Below are positions 42,748 through 51,017 of a stretch of 64,000 nucleotides of DNA, in pieces. The DNA comes from JAGWRI01 sp963728785 (lineage in GTDB: Bacteria; Gemmatimonadota; Gemmatimonadetes; Gemmatimonadales; Gemmatimonadaceae). A program made the translations under genes and the position numbers. The DNA is taken from the NCBI GenBank assembly GCA_963728785.1, contig CAVSKV010000002.1, positions 1,116,001 through 1,180,000 on the forward strand, given 5' to 3'. The notes under the pieces are model-generated. The model made no database searches. It was not told where the DNA came from and saw only the letters and a program-made list of their open reading frames with translations. Every line of letters starts with the position of its first letter. The stretch's first letter is position 1.

Positions 42748-44042
42748 CGCGGGCGCACGACCCGGCCGTCCTCTATCACGACCCGCACGGCCCGTGTGTT
42801 GCGAATGGCCACCGACGGATCGGCGCCGAGCAGCACGAGATCCGCCATCTTGCCCGGCGCGAGCGTGCCCACGCTGTCCGCTACGCCGATGGCCCAGGCG
42901 CCGCTTTCGGTGGCGGCGGTGATCGCCTGCAGCGGCGTGAACCCGGCCTTGGTCACGAGCAGCTCCAGTTCGCGGTGCAGCAACGGCAGGGAATCGCGCT
43001 GGGCGTCGAACATGTCGTCCGTGCCGGCCACGATCCGCACTCCCAGCTCGGCCGCGCGATGCGTGACCGCGTACATCCACGGCGTGCGTACGGCGCTCAC
43101 CGAATCGTGCGGAAGCTCCTCGGCGAATACCCAGAGCGTGGGGTTGAGCGCCACGCCGTGGTCGCGCATCGATTCCAGCAGATGCTCGATCACCGGTGAG
43201 CCAGCCGGCACGTGGAGGAAATCGCCTTTGGCACGGTCGGGAAAGTCAGTGCTCCGGGGGCTGCCCTCCCACACCAGGTACGGCGTGTGAGCCAACATGT
43301 CGGTCCCCGCCGCCACCAGGTCGCTCGGTAATCCCGGGAAGGTCGTCGCATGGGCGATAACCCGCAGGCCCTGGCGGTGGGCCTCGGCGGTCGCGCGGGT
43401 CACCTCGGTGGAATCGAGCGCGGCATAGAGCTTGAGCCCCACCGCCCCCGTTCCGTACGCCAGCGCTACGGCATGGGCGAAGTCGGTGGTGTCGGTCACC
43501 GCCTGCATCCACGGCGCCGTGCCGGGCACGTAGCCGCGCGACGCGTCCACCGTGCGGGGATCGGCGAAGAACGCCGGTCCGCCAAACAGCGCCACGTAAT
43601 AGACGTGCGGCCCCTCGATCTGACCCGCGATCACGGCCCGCTGCAGGTCCCCGGTCGCGCGAGTGTCGCCGGCCAATTCGAACACGCTGGTAACTCCGCC
43701 CATCAGCGCCTGCCGCAGGTCGGATGCCCGTTCCGTCCACGGTCCCGTGCCCAGGTGCACGTGCGCATCGATTAGCCCGGGAATGGCGTAGAGCCCGCGG
43801 CCGTCGATCACCGAGTCGGGCATCGCGCCGGTCACCGCACCGGTCGCCACGACTTCCGCCACGCGTCCCCCGCGCAGCACGAGGTCAACATGGGGTCGGG
43901 GCGCCGCACCCGTACCGTCGATCAGCGTGACGTTGCGCACGAGGATCGCGACGGTCGGGGGCCGCGCGCCGCCGCCTCGTTGCGCGCCCACGGGCGACCA
44001 CGCGCCCAGCGTCAGGCAGATCCAGATCGGACGAAAGTTCAT
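42744..44042 (-). CDS. Exported amidohydrolase-superfamily protein
   Basis: 432 aa from the ATG at 44042, with a signal peptide ending near PVGAQRG. Metal-dependent amidohydrolase pattern: NVTLIDGTG and GLYAIPGLIDAHVHLG (HxH metal ligands), a lysine in GLKLYAALD, VIAHATTFPG (His), VALNPTLWVF, VRIVAGTDD (Asp) and the final GTLAPGKMADLVLLGADP. Members hydrolyse cyclic or linear amides and dipeptides; substrate not determinable. Co-transcribed with the overlapping methyltransferase and 46 bases behind the MFS transporter. Confidence 0.9.
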   Translation of the reverse strand: MNFRPIWICLTLGAWSPVGAQRGGGARPPTVAILVRNVTLIDGTGAAPRPHVDLVLRGGRVAEVVATGAVTGAMPDSVIDGRGLYAIPGLIDAHVHLGTGPWTERASDLRQALMGGVTSVFELAGDTRATGDLQRAVIAGQIEGPHVYYVALFGGPAFFADPRTVDASRGYVPGTAPWMQAVTDTTDFAHAVALAYGTGAVGLKLYAALDSTEVTRATAEAHRQGLRVIAHATTFPGLPSDLVAAGTDMLAHTPYLVWEGSPRSTDFPDRAKGDFLHVPAGSPVIEHLLESMRDHGVALNPTLWVFAEELPHDSVSAVRTPWMYAVTHRAAELGVRIVAGTDDMFDAQRDSLPLLHRELELLVTKAGFTPLQAITAATESGAWAIGVADSVGTLAPGKMADLVLLGADPSVAIRNTRAVRVVIEDGRVVRPR

Positions 44043-44088
44043 GCGCCCAAACGTGCGTGCCACCTGGTACGGGCGCAACGCGAAGCCG

Positions 44089-45312
44089 CTATGCCCCGGC
44101 GAGGCGGGCGGTGCGTCGCGTTCGCGCCAGACGCGCAATGGCCGCGATGCCCAACACCGGCCCCAGCGCCAGCACGGCAAACGCCCACCGCCATCCTATC
44201 ATCGCCTGCGCGGGCGGCACGAGCTGGATGGAAACCATGGTGAGCAGGAACCCGAGTGAGGTCTGAAGCGTGAGCGCGGTGCCCACTGTGTGCGGTGGCA
44301 CGCTCTCCGTGACCAACGCGCTGAACTGCGCCGAATCGGCGACCACGAAGAACCCCCACACCAGGGCCACGCCGGCGGCCAGCCAGAACCAGCGCCCGAA
44401 CGTGAGCCCGACGAGCAGCGCGCAGGTCCCGCTCGCCGCCATCGCCACCGTCACCAGCCATTCGCGACCGTGCCGGTCCGCCGCCAGCCCACCCCATACA
44501 CACCCCGCACCGCCCACCGCGATGGCGAGAAACGACACTACCGACGCGATCTCGTTGGTGCGGGTACCCGCCGCCATGCCGCTCGCCGCGGCGCTCGCTG
44601 CGAGGAACACCGGAATCCACGTCCACATGGAGTACAACTCGAACATGTGGCCGAGGTAGCCGCCCGTGGCCAGGCGCCATTCGCGTTCCTTGAATACCGT
44701 GCCCACCAGCGCCCACGAGAACGGGCGCGACGGAAACGCGTATGGACCCTCGGCGTACCCCACGGTCACGATCACTGCTGCGAGCACGGCGAATCCGCTC
44801 ACCGTGAGCAGGACGGAAGAGATTCCCGCTCCCGGAAACGCGTGCACGAGATACGGGCTGGCCTTGCCGATGGTCAGTGCGCCGACGATGGTGCCGATGC
44901 CGAGACCGCGCTGCGAGCGGAACCAGGTGGAGATCATCTTCATTGCCGGCGGATAGACGCCGGCGAGTGCGAAGCCAGTAACCAGACGCAGGGCGAGCGC
45001 TGCTTCGTACGACGGGGCGCGCACCAGTGCCGCGTTGGCCGCCGCACCGATCAACGCCGAGGCCGCGAAAAGGCGCTTGGACGGCACGACGTCGGCCAGG
45101 TTGAGCACGGCCGAGACCGCCGTGCCGAGCACGAACCCGAACTGGACGATCGTTACCAGCCATCCCGTCTCGGACGGCGTGAGTTGCCAGCGATCGGCGA
45201 ATTGGGGGCCCACCGCTGCCGCCGCCAGCCAGAGCGACATGCCGAACAGTTCGGCGAACGACAGCAGAACGAGCAGCCGCCAGCGGCGGGGATCGGTATC
45301 GGGGGAGGACAT
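44089..45312 (-). CDS. Major facilitator superfamily transporter
   Basis: 407 aa with 12 hydrophobic segments and a basic central loop. An MFS-like loop (ADVVPSKRLFAASALIGA) follows helix 2 and GLAADRHGREWLV marks the equivalent loop in the second half. It resembles nitrate/nitrite- or CP-family MFS importers in overall pattern, but substrate cannot be assigned. It is the first gene of a minus-strand set (transporter, amidohydrolase, methyltransferase), so it may import the amidohydrolase substrate or export its product. The CTGCCCGACT repeat leader lies directly before the ATG. Confidence 0.85.
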   Translation of the reverse strand: MSSPDTDPRRWRLLVLLSFAELFGMSLWLAAAAVGPQFADRWQLTPSETGWLVTIVQFGFVLGTAVSAVLNLADVVPSKRLFAASALIGAAANAALVRAPSYEAALALRLVTGFALAGVYPPAMKMISTWFRSQRGLGIGTIVGALTIGKASPYLVHAFPGAGISSVLLTVSGFAVLAAVIVTVGYAEGPYAFPSRPFSWALVGTVFKEREWRLATGGYLGHMFELYSMWTWIPVFLAASAAASGMAAGTRTNEIASVVSFLAIAVGGAGCVWGGLAADRHGREWLVTVAMAASGTCALLVGLTFGRWFWLAAGVALVWGFFVVADSAQFSALVTESVPPHTVGTALTLQTSLGFLLTMVSIQLVPPAQAMIGWRWAFAVLALGPVLGIAAIARLARTRRTARLAGA

Positions 45313-45339
45313 TGAGAGTCGGGCAGTCGGGCAGCGAAA
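45313..45339 (-). repeat. CTGCCCGACT repeat leader before the MFS gene
   Basis: Minus-strand TTTCGCTGCC, CGACTG, CCCGACTCTCA immediately before the ATG. It matches the start and end of the 13797-13839 element upstream of the PhzF gene. Confidence 0.5.
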
Positions 45340-45426
45340 CGGCGGGAACGACCAGACAACGCTAACGCAGGACCGTCTAGGGGAATAGACTTCGCAATAT
45401 CAATCGCTTCGTTCAAGGGGACCAAC

Positions 45427-46872
45427 ATGCTGCCTGCCGCATTCGTGAATCGCCTGCCGGCGCTCGGCCTGGCCTTCGTCGCGCTTGCCGCGCCGGCTAC
45501 CCCGGGCACCGTGCGCGCGCAACAGGCCTCCGCCACGACCGCCGACGCCCGGGCGCTGCCCTCCGACTCGGCGGTGCTGGCAATCATCACGCAGCGGGTA
45601 AAAGAGAAGCGCAGCGCCGGCGTCGTGATCGGCCTGCTCGACGCCGATGGCGCCACGCGCGTGATCGCCTACGGCGATCCGGGGCCGGGCCAGCCCCGGC
45701 TCGACCGCAACTCGGTGTTTGAGATCGGCTCCATCTCCAAGGTCTTCACCGCAACCGCCCTCGCCGAGTTGGTCCAGGCGGAGAAGGTCAAGCTCGACGA
45801 CCCGGTACAGCAGTACCTGCCGGCCGAGGCACACATGCCCACGCGTGACGGCAAGCAGATAACCCTTGGCAATCTGACCGAGCAGAACTCCGGGCTGCCG
45901 CGCATGCCAAACAACTTCCACCCAGAGGATCCGGCTAATCCGTACGCCGACTACACGGTGCAGCAGATGTACGATTTCCTGTCGCATGACACGCTGACGC
46001 GGGATCCCGGAGCACAGTTCGAGTATTCGAACCTCGGCGTCGGATTGCTCGGCCACGTGCTGTCGCGCTTCGAAGGCACGTCGTACGCCGACATGGAGCG
46101 CCGCATGGTGTGGCAGCCACTGGGCATGGACCACACGGCGATCACCTTCACGCCGTGGATGAAGCAGCACTTGGCGCTCGGCCACGACGCGCAAGGTGCG
46201 GTCACCCCCAACTGGGACATCCCGACGCTCGCCGGCGCCGGCGCCATTCGCTCGACCACCAACGACATGCTCCGCTTCCTGGCCGCGAACGTGCGGCCCG
46301 ACAGCAGCGCGCTGGGACGCGCCATGGCGTTTGCCCACGAGGAGCGCGCCCCGGCCGGAGCCCCGAACCTGCGCATCGGGCTCAACTGGATTATCCTGCA
46401 CGCCGGCGCTGACACGATCGTCTGGCACAATGGAGGAACGGGAGGCTACCGCACCTTCATCGGGTTCGAGCCGTCGCGGCACATCGGCGTGGTCGTGATG
46501 ACCAACAGTGGTGGAGAGGGCGCCGACGACATCGGCCTCCATCTGCTCGACCCGGCCATCCCCCTGGCGCCCAAGTCGGAACCGCCCAGGCAACACGTCG
46601 CGATCGAGTTGCCCGCCGGCTCGATGGCGCCGTTCGTGGGCGTCTACGAGCTCACGCCCACGTTCAAGTTGGAGGTCACGCAGCTCGGCGACTCGCTCTA
46701 CGTGCAGGCCACCGGACAGTCCCGGTTCCAGATCTGGCCCGAATCGCCCACCGACTTCTTCCTCAAGGTGGTTGACGCGCAGATCACCTTCCTCCGCGAT
46801 TCCGCCGGCGTCGTGACGGCACTGATTCTCCACCAGGGCGGAGCCAATCAGACGGCGAAGAAGATCAAGTAG
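45427..46872 (+). CDS. Exported serine hydrolase, beta-lactamase class C/penicillin-binding-protein-like
   Basis: 481 aa with a signal peptide ending near GTVRAQQ. The class C fold's motifs are S102-I-S-K105 in FEIGSISKVFTATALAEL, Y200-S-N202 in FEYSNLGVGLLGHVLSRFEG, and HNGGTGGYRTFIG near residue 337, the place of the KTG-like motif. The C-terminal 100 residues form an added lipocalin-like domain (FVGVYELTPTFKLEV). Relatives are peptidases, esterases or beta-lactamases, and resistance cannot be assumed. AAGGGG precedes the ATG. A CPBP protease gene follows directly. Confidence 0.9.
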   Translation: MLPAAFVNRLPALGLAFVALAAPATPGTVRAQQASATTADARALPSDSAVLAIITQRVKEKRSAGVVIGLLDADGATRVIAYGDPGPGQPRLDRNSVFEIGSISKVFTATALAELVQAEKVKLDDPVQQYLPAEAHMPTRDGKQITLGNLTEQNSGLPRMPNNFHPEDPANPYADYTVQQMYDFLSHDTLTRDPGAQFEYSNLGVGLLGHVLSRFEGTSYADMERRMVWQPLGMDHTAITFTPWMKQHLALGHDAQGAVTPNWDIPTLAGAGAIRSTTNDMLRFLAANVRPDSSALGRAMAFAHEERAPAGAPNLRIGLNWIILHAGADTIVWHNGGTGGYRTFIGFEPSRHIGVVVMTNSGGEGADDIGLHLLDPAIPLAPKSEPPRQHVAIELPAGSMAPFVGVYELTPTFKLEVTQLGDSLYVQATGQSRFQIWPESPTDFFLKVVDAQITFLRDSAGVVTALILHQGGANQTAKKIK

Positions 46873-46884
46873 GTGCAGGACAGC

Positions 46885-47592
46885 GTGAACGGCCTGCTCC
46901 TCTCGTCGTGGTTCTTCCTGGCGTTCATAGCGGTAGGACTGCCGTATGCCGCAGTCAATACGGCGCGCCGTACGCGGAGCGCCGAGGGTCCGGCGGCCAT
47001 TCCCTCCCGGGCGCACACGTATTGGAACGCCATGGCGACGCACCTGCTGCTGCTCGGCATCGCCTGGTACGCCGGTCTGCTGCAGGGGTTGCGCTTCCTC
47101 GGCCCCGTGGAGGTCACGCCGCGCGACGCGCTGGACGGTGCCGTCGCGCTCGCCCTGCTCGGACTCATGGCCGGGATTTCACACACCATCCGAACTGAGA
47201 ACGAGCGACAGCGCATGTGGGTGCTGGGGTTGGTGCCCCGCACGTTGCGCGAGGCGGTGCCATACACGTTGCTCATTGCCGTGGCGGCGGTGTCGGAGGA
47301 GTTGACCTATCGCGGCGTGCTGTTCGCCATGCTGGCCGCTCTCACCGGAAGCGGCCTCACGGCGGCGGTGCTGTCGGCCGGGGCGTTCGCAGCGGCGCAC
47401 CTGCCTCAGGGCGCCAAGAGCATGGGGGTGATCTTCGTGATCGCCCTCATCAAGCAGGCCCTGGTCGTACTCACGCACACGCTCTGGGTCGCGATCGCCG
47501 TGCACTTCACGTACAACTTGTTGGCGGCGGTCTTCCTGGCCCCGCGAGCGCGGGAGGCGAGCCTCGTTGCGCCCCCCGCACCGCAAGACTGA
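46885..47592 (+). CDS. CPBP-family (Abi/Rce1-like) intramembrane metalloprotease
   Basis: 235 aa from the GTG at 46885, chosen because AGGA lies five bases before it; a GTG at 46873 immediately after the upstream stop is the alternative. Six to eight membrane helices. The three CPBP motifs are present: SEELTYRG (EExxxR), AFAAAH (FxxxH) and HFTYN (HxxxN). Family members cleave prenylated proteins or act in bacteriocin self-immunity and other membrane processing; the target here is unknown. Probably co-transcribed with the serine hydrolase. Confidence 0.9.
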   Translation: MNGLLLSSWFFLAFIAVGLPYAAVNTARRTRSAEGPAAIPSRAHTYWNAMATHLLLLGIAWYAGLLQGLRFLGPVEVTPRDALDGAVALALLGLMAGISHTIRTENERQRMWVLGLVPRTLREAVPYTLLIAVAAVSEELTYRGVLFAMLAALTGSGLTAAVLSAGAFAAAHLPQGAKSMGVIFVIALIKQALVVLTHTLWVAIAVHFTYNLLAAVFLAPRAREASLVAPPAPQD

Positions 47593-47593
47593 G

Positions 47594-48010
47594 GGCCCGC
47601 CCGTGGGCGTCGGAGCCGCCGAATCGCACCGCGCGCAGCAGGCTGGCCAGGAACGTGACGTAGTTGTCGTCGATGTTCTCCTTGGCCAGGTCGCCCCGGG
47701 TACGGAGCTACCGGATCATGTACAGGCCGAGGATGTCCACCTTCCCCTCCTCGAGAGCCGAGGCGCGCTCCTTGAGTGCCGTCCGCATCAGCCCCTTGCC
47801 GTTGATCGTATTGTTGATGCCGAGCCCGTGCGCTACTTCGTGGAACATCACGTTTTCGAAGAACGAGTCGAGGTTGACATCTCCGAGTTGCGCCGTGTCG
47901 AGCAGCATCTGGTGAGGGACGTCCAGGTATGATGGCGAGCGGTCGACAACCGACTCGATCGCCCGTGCCGCCGGACAGAGTTTCTGGTTAACCAAAGCAA
48001 CTGAAGCTTT
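47594..48010 (-). pseudogene. Decayed zinc metallopeptidase (M49/DPP III-like) fragment
   Basis: The minus-strand reading DVNLDSFFENVMFHEVAHGLG, INNTINGKG, LKERASALEEGKVDILGLYMIR matches the zinc-binding part of M49-like peptidases (HExxH plus a downstream Glu). A TAG at 47710-47708 interrupts it, yet the same frame then continues with family-like sequence (LAKENIDDNYVTFLASLLRAVRFGGSDAHGRA) to about 47594. The N-terminal several hundred residues are missing upstream of about 48010, where the next gene's promoter region begins. So at least one stop and a large truncation; not functional. Confidence 0.7.
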
Positions 48011-48025
48011 ACGGCTGACCCGGCC

Positions 48026-48053
48026 TTGCGATAGATCTGGGACAGCATATTGT
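48026..48053 (+). promoter_or_regulatory. Candidate promoter of the Gly/Pro-rich lipoprotein gene
   Basis: TTGCGA (48026-48031), a 16-bp spacer and TATTGT (48048-48053), about 45 bases before the GTG at 48097, in a locally A+T-rich stretch. Confidence 0.3.
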
Positions 48054-48096
48054 ATACACAGTTGCGACTGGCTGTAGCCGGATTCCGGGGGGCTTT

Positions 48097-48729
48097 GTGC
48101 GAAACCGTTCATTGATCGTCGTCGCTGTTCCGATCGCCATGGCCGCCGCGGCTTGTGGGAATCAGAGCCGAATCGCCGCCAACGATGCGGATCTGCAGCG
48201 CGATCTGAAGCTCGCGTCCACGACGACCATGAACCTGGCCACGCCGCAGGTCGATCCGGCCAATTTCGACGCGCTGGAGACGGCGCCCGAGAGCGCACCG
48301 CGCCAGTCCGCACATCTCGTCAAGGCACGGGGACCGAAGGCCGTGGCGTCGAGGGCCCCGGATCTCAGGGCTTCGCAGATTCCGCAGGTGGCGGCCACGC
48401 AGACCGTCCCGCAGGTGCAGACCATGGCCGTCGCACCGGCGCCTATTCCGAATCAGGATCCCGTGGCCTCCGCACCGCGCCCCGGCTCGGCGCCGGCGGT
48501 GCCCGGACCCGGCACGGGTACCGGAGACTTCGGGGGTACTGGCCCGGGATCCGGAGTCTTTGGCCCGGGCATCGGGGTCGTGATTCGCGGCGGTGGCATC
48601 GGCGGCGACAACTGCGAGCCACATGGCCCCCGCGGCCGGATGCCGGGCGTGTACATCCCGATTCCTGGCGGCATGGGCGGCGGATCGCGATTCCCGGCCA
48701 TACGCCCCGGCGGCTCGATCAACCACTGA
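48097..48729 (+). CDS. Hypothetical Pro/Gly-rich lipoprotein
   Basis: 210 aa from a GTG with GGGGGG five bases upstream. Lipobox AAAAC at about residues 16-20. The mature chain is low-complexity: Ala/Pro/Gln/Val-rich in the middle and a Gly/Pro/Arg-rich end (GTGTGDFGGTGPGSGVFG, GGGIGGDNCEPHGPRG). No family recognised; probably a disordered envelope lipoprotein. Its position just upstream of the exporter operon may be coincidental; a palindrome and a sigma-54-type element separate them. Confidence 0.7.
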   Translation: MRNRSLIVVAVPIAMAAAACGNQSRIAANDADLQRDLKLASTTTMNLATPQVDPANFDALETAPESAPRQSAHLVKARGPKAVASRAPDLRASQIPQVAATQTVPQVQTMAVAPAPIPNQDPVASAPRPGSAPAVPGPGTGTGDFGGTGPGSGVFGPGIGVVIRGGGIGGDNCEPHGPRGRMPGVYIPIPGGMGGGSRFPAIRPGGSINH

Positions 48730-48816
48730 GGTCGTTGCCCCGCCGGGAACCCCTGACACTCTCGCCCCGGTCCATGCGTAGTCCACGGTGAGACGATCGC
48801 CACCAGTGTCCGGAAG

Positions 48817-48833
48817 TGGGACGCCTGGTCCCA
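48817..48833. promoter_or_regulatory. Palindrome TGGGAC-N5-GTCCCA: candidate activator site or terminator
   Basis: A 17-bp interrupted palindrome about 100 bp upstream of the sigma-54-type element and about 90 bp after the lipoprotein stop. It could be the enhancer site for the activator encoded downstream. Equally it could be a short terminator, since TTTGTGT follows on the plus strand. Confidence 0.35.
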
Positions 48834-48915
48834 TTTGTGTATAGTTTGTTCAAACCATCCGGGCCCGGCGAGGGTCCAACTATCCGACACAAAAGCACTT
48901 GGCTCGTGTGCAGCC

Positions 48916-48931
48916 CGGCATGGGCCTTGCC
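48916..48931 (+). promoter_or_regulatory. Candidate sigma-54 (-24/-12) promoter of the exporter operon
   Basis: CGGCAT-GGGCC-TTGCC against the consensus TGGCAC-N5-TTGCW: the invariant GG (48917-48918) and GC (48929-48930) have the required spacing and 13 of 16 positions fit. A start about 12 bases after the GC gives a leader of about 35 bases with GAGG six bases before the GTG at 48977. The operon region ends in a sigma-54 activator gene, supporting the call. Confidence 0.5.
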
Positions 48932-48976
48932 GATGCGGGGGAGCTGAGCGTCTCGCCTCCCTTGACGAGGAATCGC

Positions 48977-50245
48977 GTGGACATTGCCCGCCCGAAGCAG
49001 AAGAACACCAAGAAGTACGTCGCGTACGCAGTAGGCGTCTTGGCGGTCATCATCATCACCGTCGCACTCGCGCGTCTCAAGCCGGCGGCGCCGACGGTGG
49101 ACGGTGGCACTCTCTGGACGGACACCGTGCAACGTGGCCCCATGGTGCTGCAGGTGCGCGGCCCTGGCAATCTCGTACCTGAGCACATCCGGCAGGTCGT
49201 CGCGGTGGCCACGGGCCGCATCGACCGACTCGTGGTGCAGGCCGGCGAGCACGTGCAACCGCAGACCGTGCTGATCGAGATGTCCAATCCTGACGTGGAG
49301 ATCGCGGCGCTGGAGGCGCAGCAGGCGTGGGCGCAGGCGCGGTCGCAGTTGATCCAGATGCAGAGCGACCTGACGAGCGCCCAACTCACGGAAGAGGGAA
49401 ACATCGCCACGCTCAAGACGCAGTACCTGACCGCGGTCAACACGGCGCGGTCCACCGATTCTCTCGCCGTCCGGCATCTTGCCGCCGCCAACGACGTCGC
49501 GCAGAACCGCCAGACGGTGGATGAACTGGAGAGCCGGACGAAGATAGAGCAGCAACGGCTCGCGATTATGCGGCAGCAGGCCGACTCACAGATCGCGGCC
49601 CAACGATCGCAGGTCCAGCTGCTGCGCACGGTATACGAGGCTCAGGCCAAGAAGCAGGCCGGCCTCATGGTGACCGCCGGCGACTCTGGCGTGCTTCAGG
49701 AAGACCAGACGCTGGAACTCGGCCAGTGGGTCACCGAGGGCAGCATCATCGGCAAGGTGGTGCAGCCCGGCAAGCTCAAGGCGGTGTTACGAATTCCCGA
49801 AACCCAGGCCAAGGACGTGGTCCTCAGGCAGAAGGCCGAAGTGGACACTCACAACGGGCTGATCGCCGGCCACGTGGCGCGCAAGGATCCGACGTCACAG
49901 AACGGGACGGTCACCGTGGATGTCGCCCTGGACGGTCCCCTGCCGGCAGGAGCGGTGCCCGATCTGAGTGTCGACGGAACCATTACAATCGAAACGTTGA
50001 CCAACGTACTGTTCACCGGCCGGCCGGGGTATGGCGCTGGGTCGGGCATGGTGGGACTGTTCAAGGTTACCGACGGCGGCAGCTACGCCGCGCGCATTCA
50101 GGTGGAACTCGGCAAGAGTTCGGTGAACACGGTCGAAATCAAGCGCGGGCTGGCCGTGGGCGACACGGTGATCCTGTCGGACATGTCGCAGTGGGATGCG
50201 GTAGATCGGGTGAAGTGCAGCCCGAAGTGCCGCGTGGGGCAGTAG
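48977..50245 (+). CDS. HlyD/MacA-like periplasmic adaptor of an ABC exporter
   Basis: About 422 aa from the GTG at 48977. The frame is open further upstream, but the ribosome site and the -24/-12 element both favour this start. A basic N-terminus and one transmembrane helix (about 15-34) anchor it. Then come a lipoyl half-motif (GRIDRLVVQAGEHVQPQTVL), a long alpha-hairpin (about 100-215, Gln/Ala-rich coiled coil), the second half (VTAGDSGVLQEDQTLELGQWV) and beta-barrel domains. It joins the inner-membrane permease to an outer-membrane channel, not encoded here. The C-terminus ends with two cysteines (VKCSPKCRVGQ). Confidence 0.88.
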   Translation: MDIARPKQKNTKKYVAYAVGVLAVIIITVALARLKPAAPTVDGGTLWTDTVQRGPMVLQVRGPGNLVPEHIRQVVAVATGRIDRLVVQAGEHVQPQTVLIEMSNPDVEIAALEAQQAWAQARSQLIQMQSDLTSAQLTEEGNIATLKTQYLTAVNTARSTDSLAVRHLAAANDVAQNRQTVDELESRTKIEQQRLAIMRQQADSQIAAQRSQVQLLRTVYEAQAKKQAGLMVTAGDSGVLQEDQTLELGQWVTEGSIIGKVVQPGKLKAVLRIPETQAKDVVLRQKAEVDTHNGLIAGHVARKDPTSQNGTVTVDVALDGPLPAGAVPDLSVDGTITIETLTNVLFTGRPGYGAGSGMVGLFKVTDGGSYAARIQVELGKSSVNTVEIKRGLAVGDTVILSDMSQWDAVDRVKCSPKCRVGQ

Positions 50246-50293
50246 CCGCGCGGCCGTACGGCCACGAGCGACGTCTTTCAATTGGAGAAGACC

Positions 50294-51004
50294 ATGGCAT
50301 CGAACGGGCAGGCACTCATCCAGCTACGGGGAATCCGCAAGGTGTTCTACACCGATGAGGTGGAGACTCACGCGCTCTCCGACGTGCACCTGGAGATCAA
50401 CCAGGGCGAGTACATCGCCATCTCCGGTCCCTCGGGGTGTGGCAAGACGACCCTGCTCTCGATCCTCGGCCTGCTCGACACGCCCACGGACGGCGAGTAC
50501 CTGCTGGACGGCCACGCCGTGGCAGGCCTCGACGCCGGCGATCGGGCGCGTGTGCGCAACCGCCAGATCGGGTTCATCTTCCAGGCATTCAACTTGATCG
50601 GTGACCTCACCGTATACGAGAATGTGGAACTTCCCCTCACCTATCGCGGCATGAGCGCGGCCGAGCGCAAGGAGCGGGTGCACGCCGCGCTCGACCGCGT
50701 CGGCATGTCGCACCGCGTGAAGCACTTCCCGGCCCAGCTCTCCGGTGGCCAGCAGCAGCGCGTAGCCGTGGCCCGCGCCGTGGCCGGCGACCCCGCCATT
50801 CTCCTCGCCGACGAGCCCACTGGAAACCTCGACTCGGCCAACGGCGAGCAGGTCATGGATCTGCTGCGCGATCTGCACCGCAACGGCGCCACGATCTGCA
50901 TGGTGACGCACGATCCGCGCTATGCCGCGCACGCCGATCGCGCGGTGAATCTGTTCGACGGACGCGTGGTGGACGAGCAGTCTCCAGTGCCGGCACACGT
51001 ATGA
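50294..51004 (+). CDS. MacB/LolD-type ABC transporter ATPase
   Basis: 236 aa from the ATG at 50294 (GGAGA six bases upstream). Complete nucleotide-binding domain: Walker A GPSGCGKTTLL, Q-loop IFQAFNLIGDLTVYENVELP, signature LSGGQQQRVAVARAVA, Walker B ILLADEPTGNLD, D-loop and H-loop VTHDPRYAAHADR. It powers the permease encoded two genes downstream. It is separated by 48 bases from the adaptor and 13 from the second ATPase. Confidence 0.93.
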   Translation: MASNGQALIQLRGIRKVFYTDEVETHALSDVHLEINQGEYIAISGPSGCGKTTLLSILGLLDTPTDGEYLLDGHAVAGLDAGDRARVRNRQIGFIFQAFNLIGDLTVYENVELPLTYRGMSAAERKERVHAALDRVGMSHRVKHFPAQLSGGQQQRVAVARAVAGDPAILLADEPTGNLDSANGEQVMDLLRDLHRNGATICMVTHDPRYAAHADRAVNLFDGRVVDEQSPVPAHV

Positions 51005-51017
51005 TGCCGCCCGCTCC

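Noticed and set aside
45427..46872. Antibiotic-resistance beta-lactamase
   Set aside because: The SxxK/YxN pattern is shared by many esterases and peptidases, and an added C-terminal domain and signal peptide fit those better. No basis for a resistance claim.
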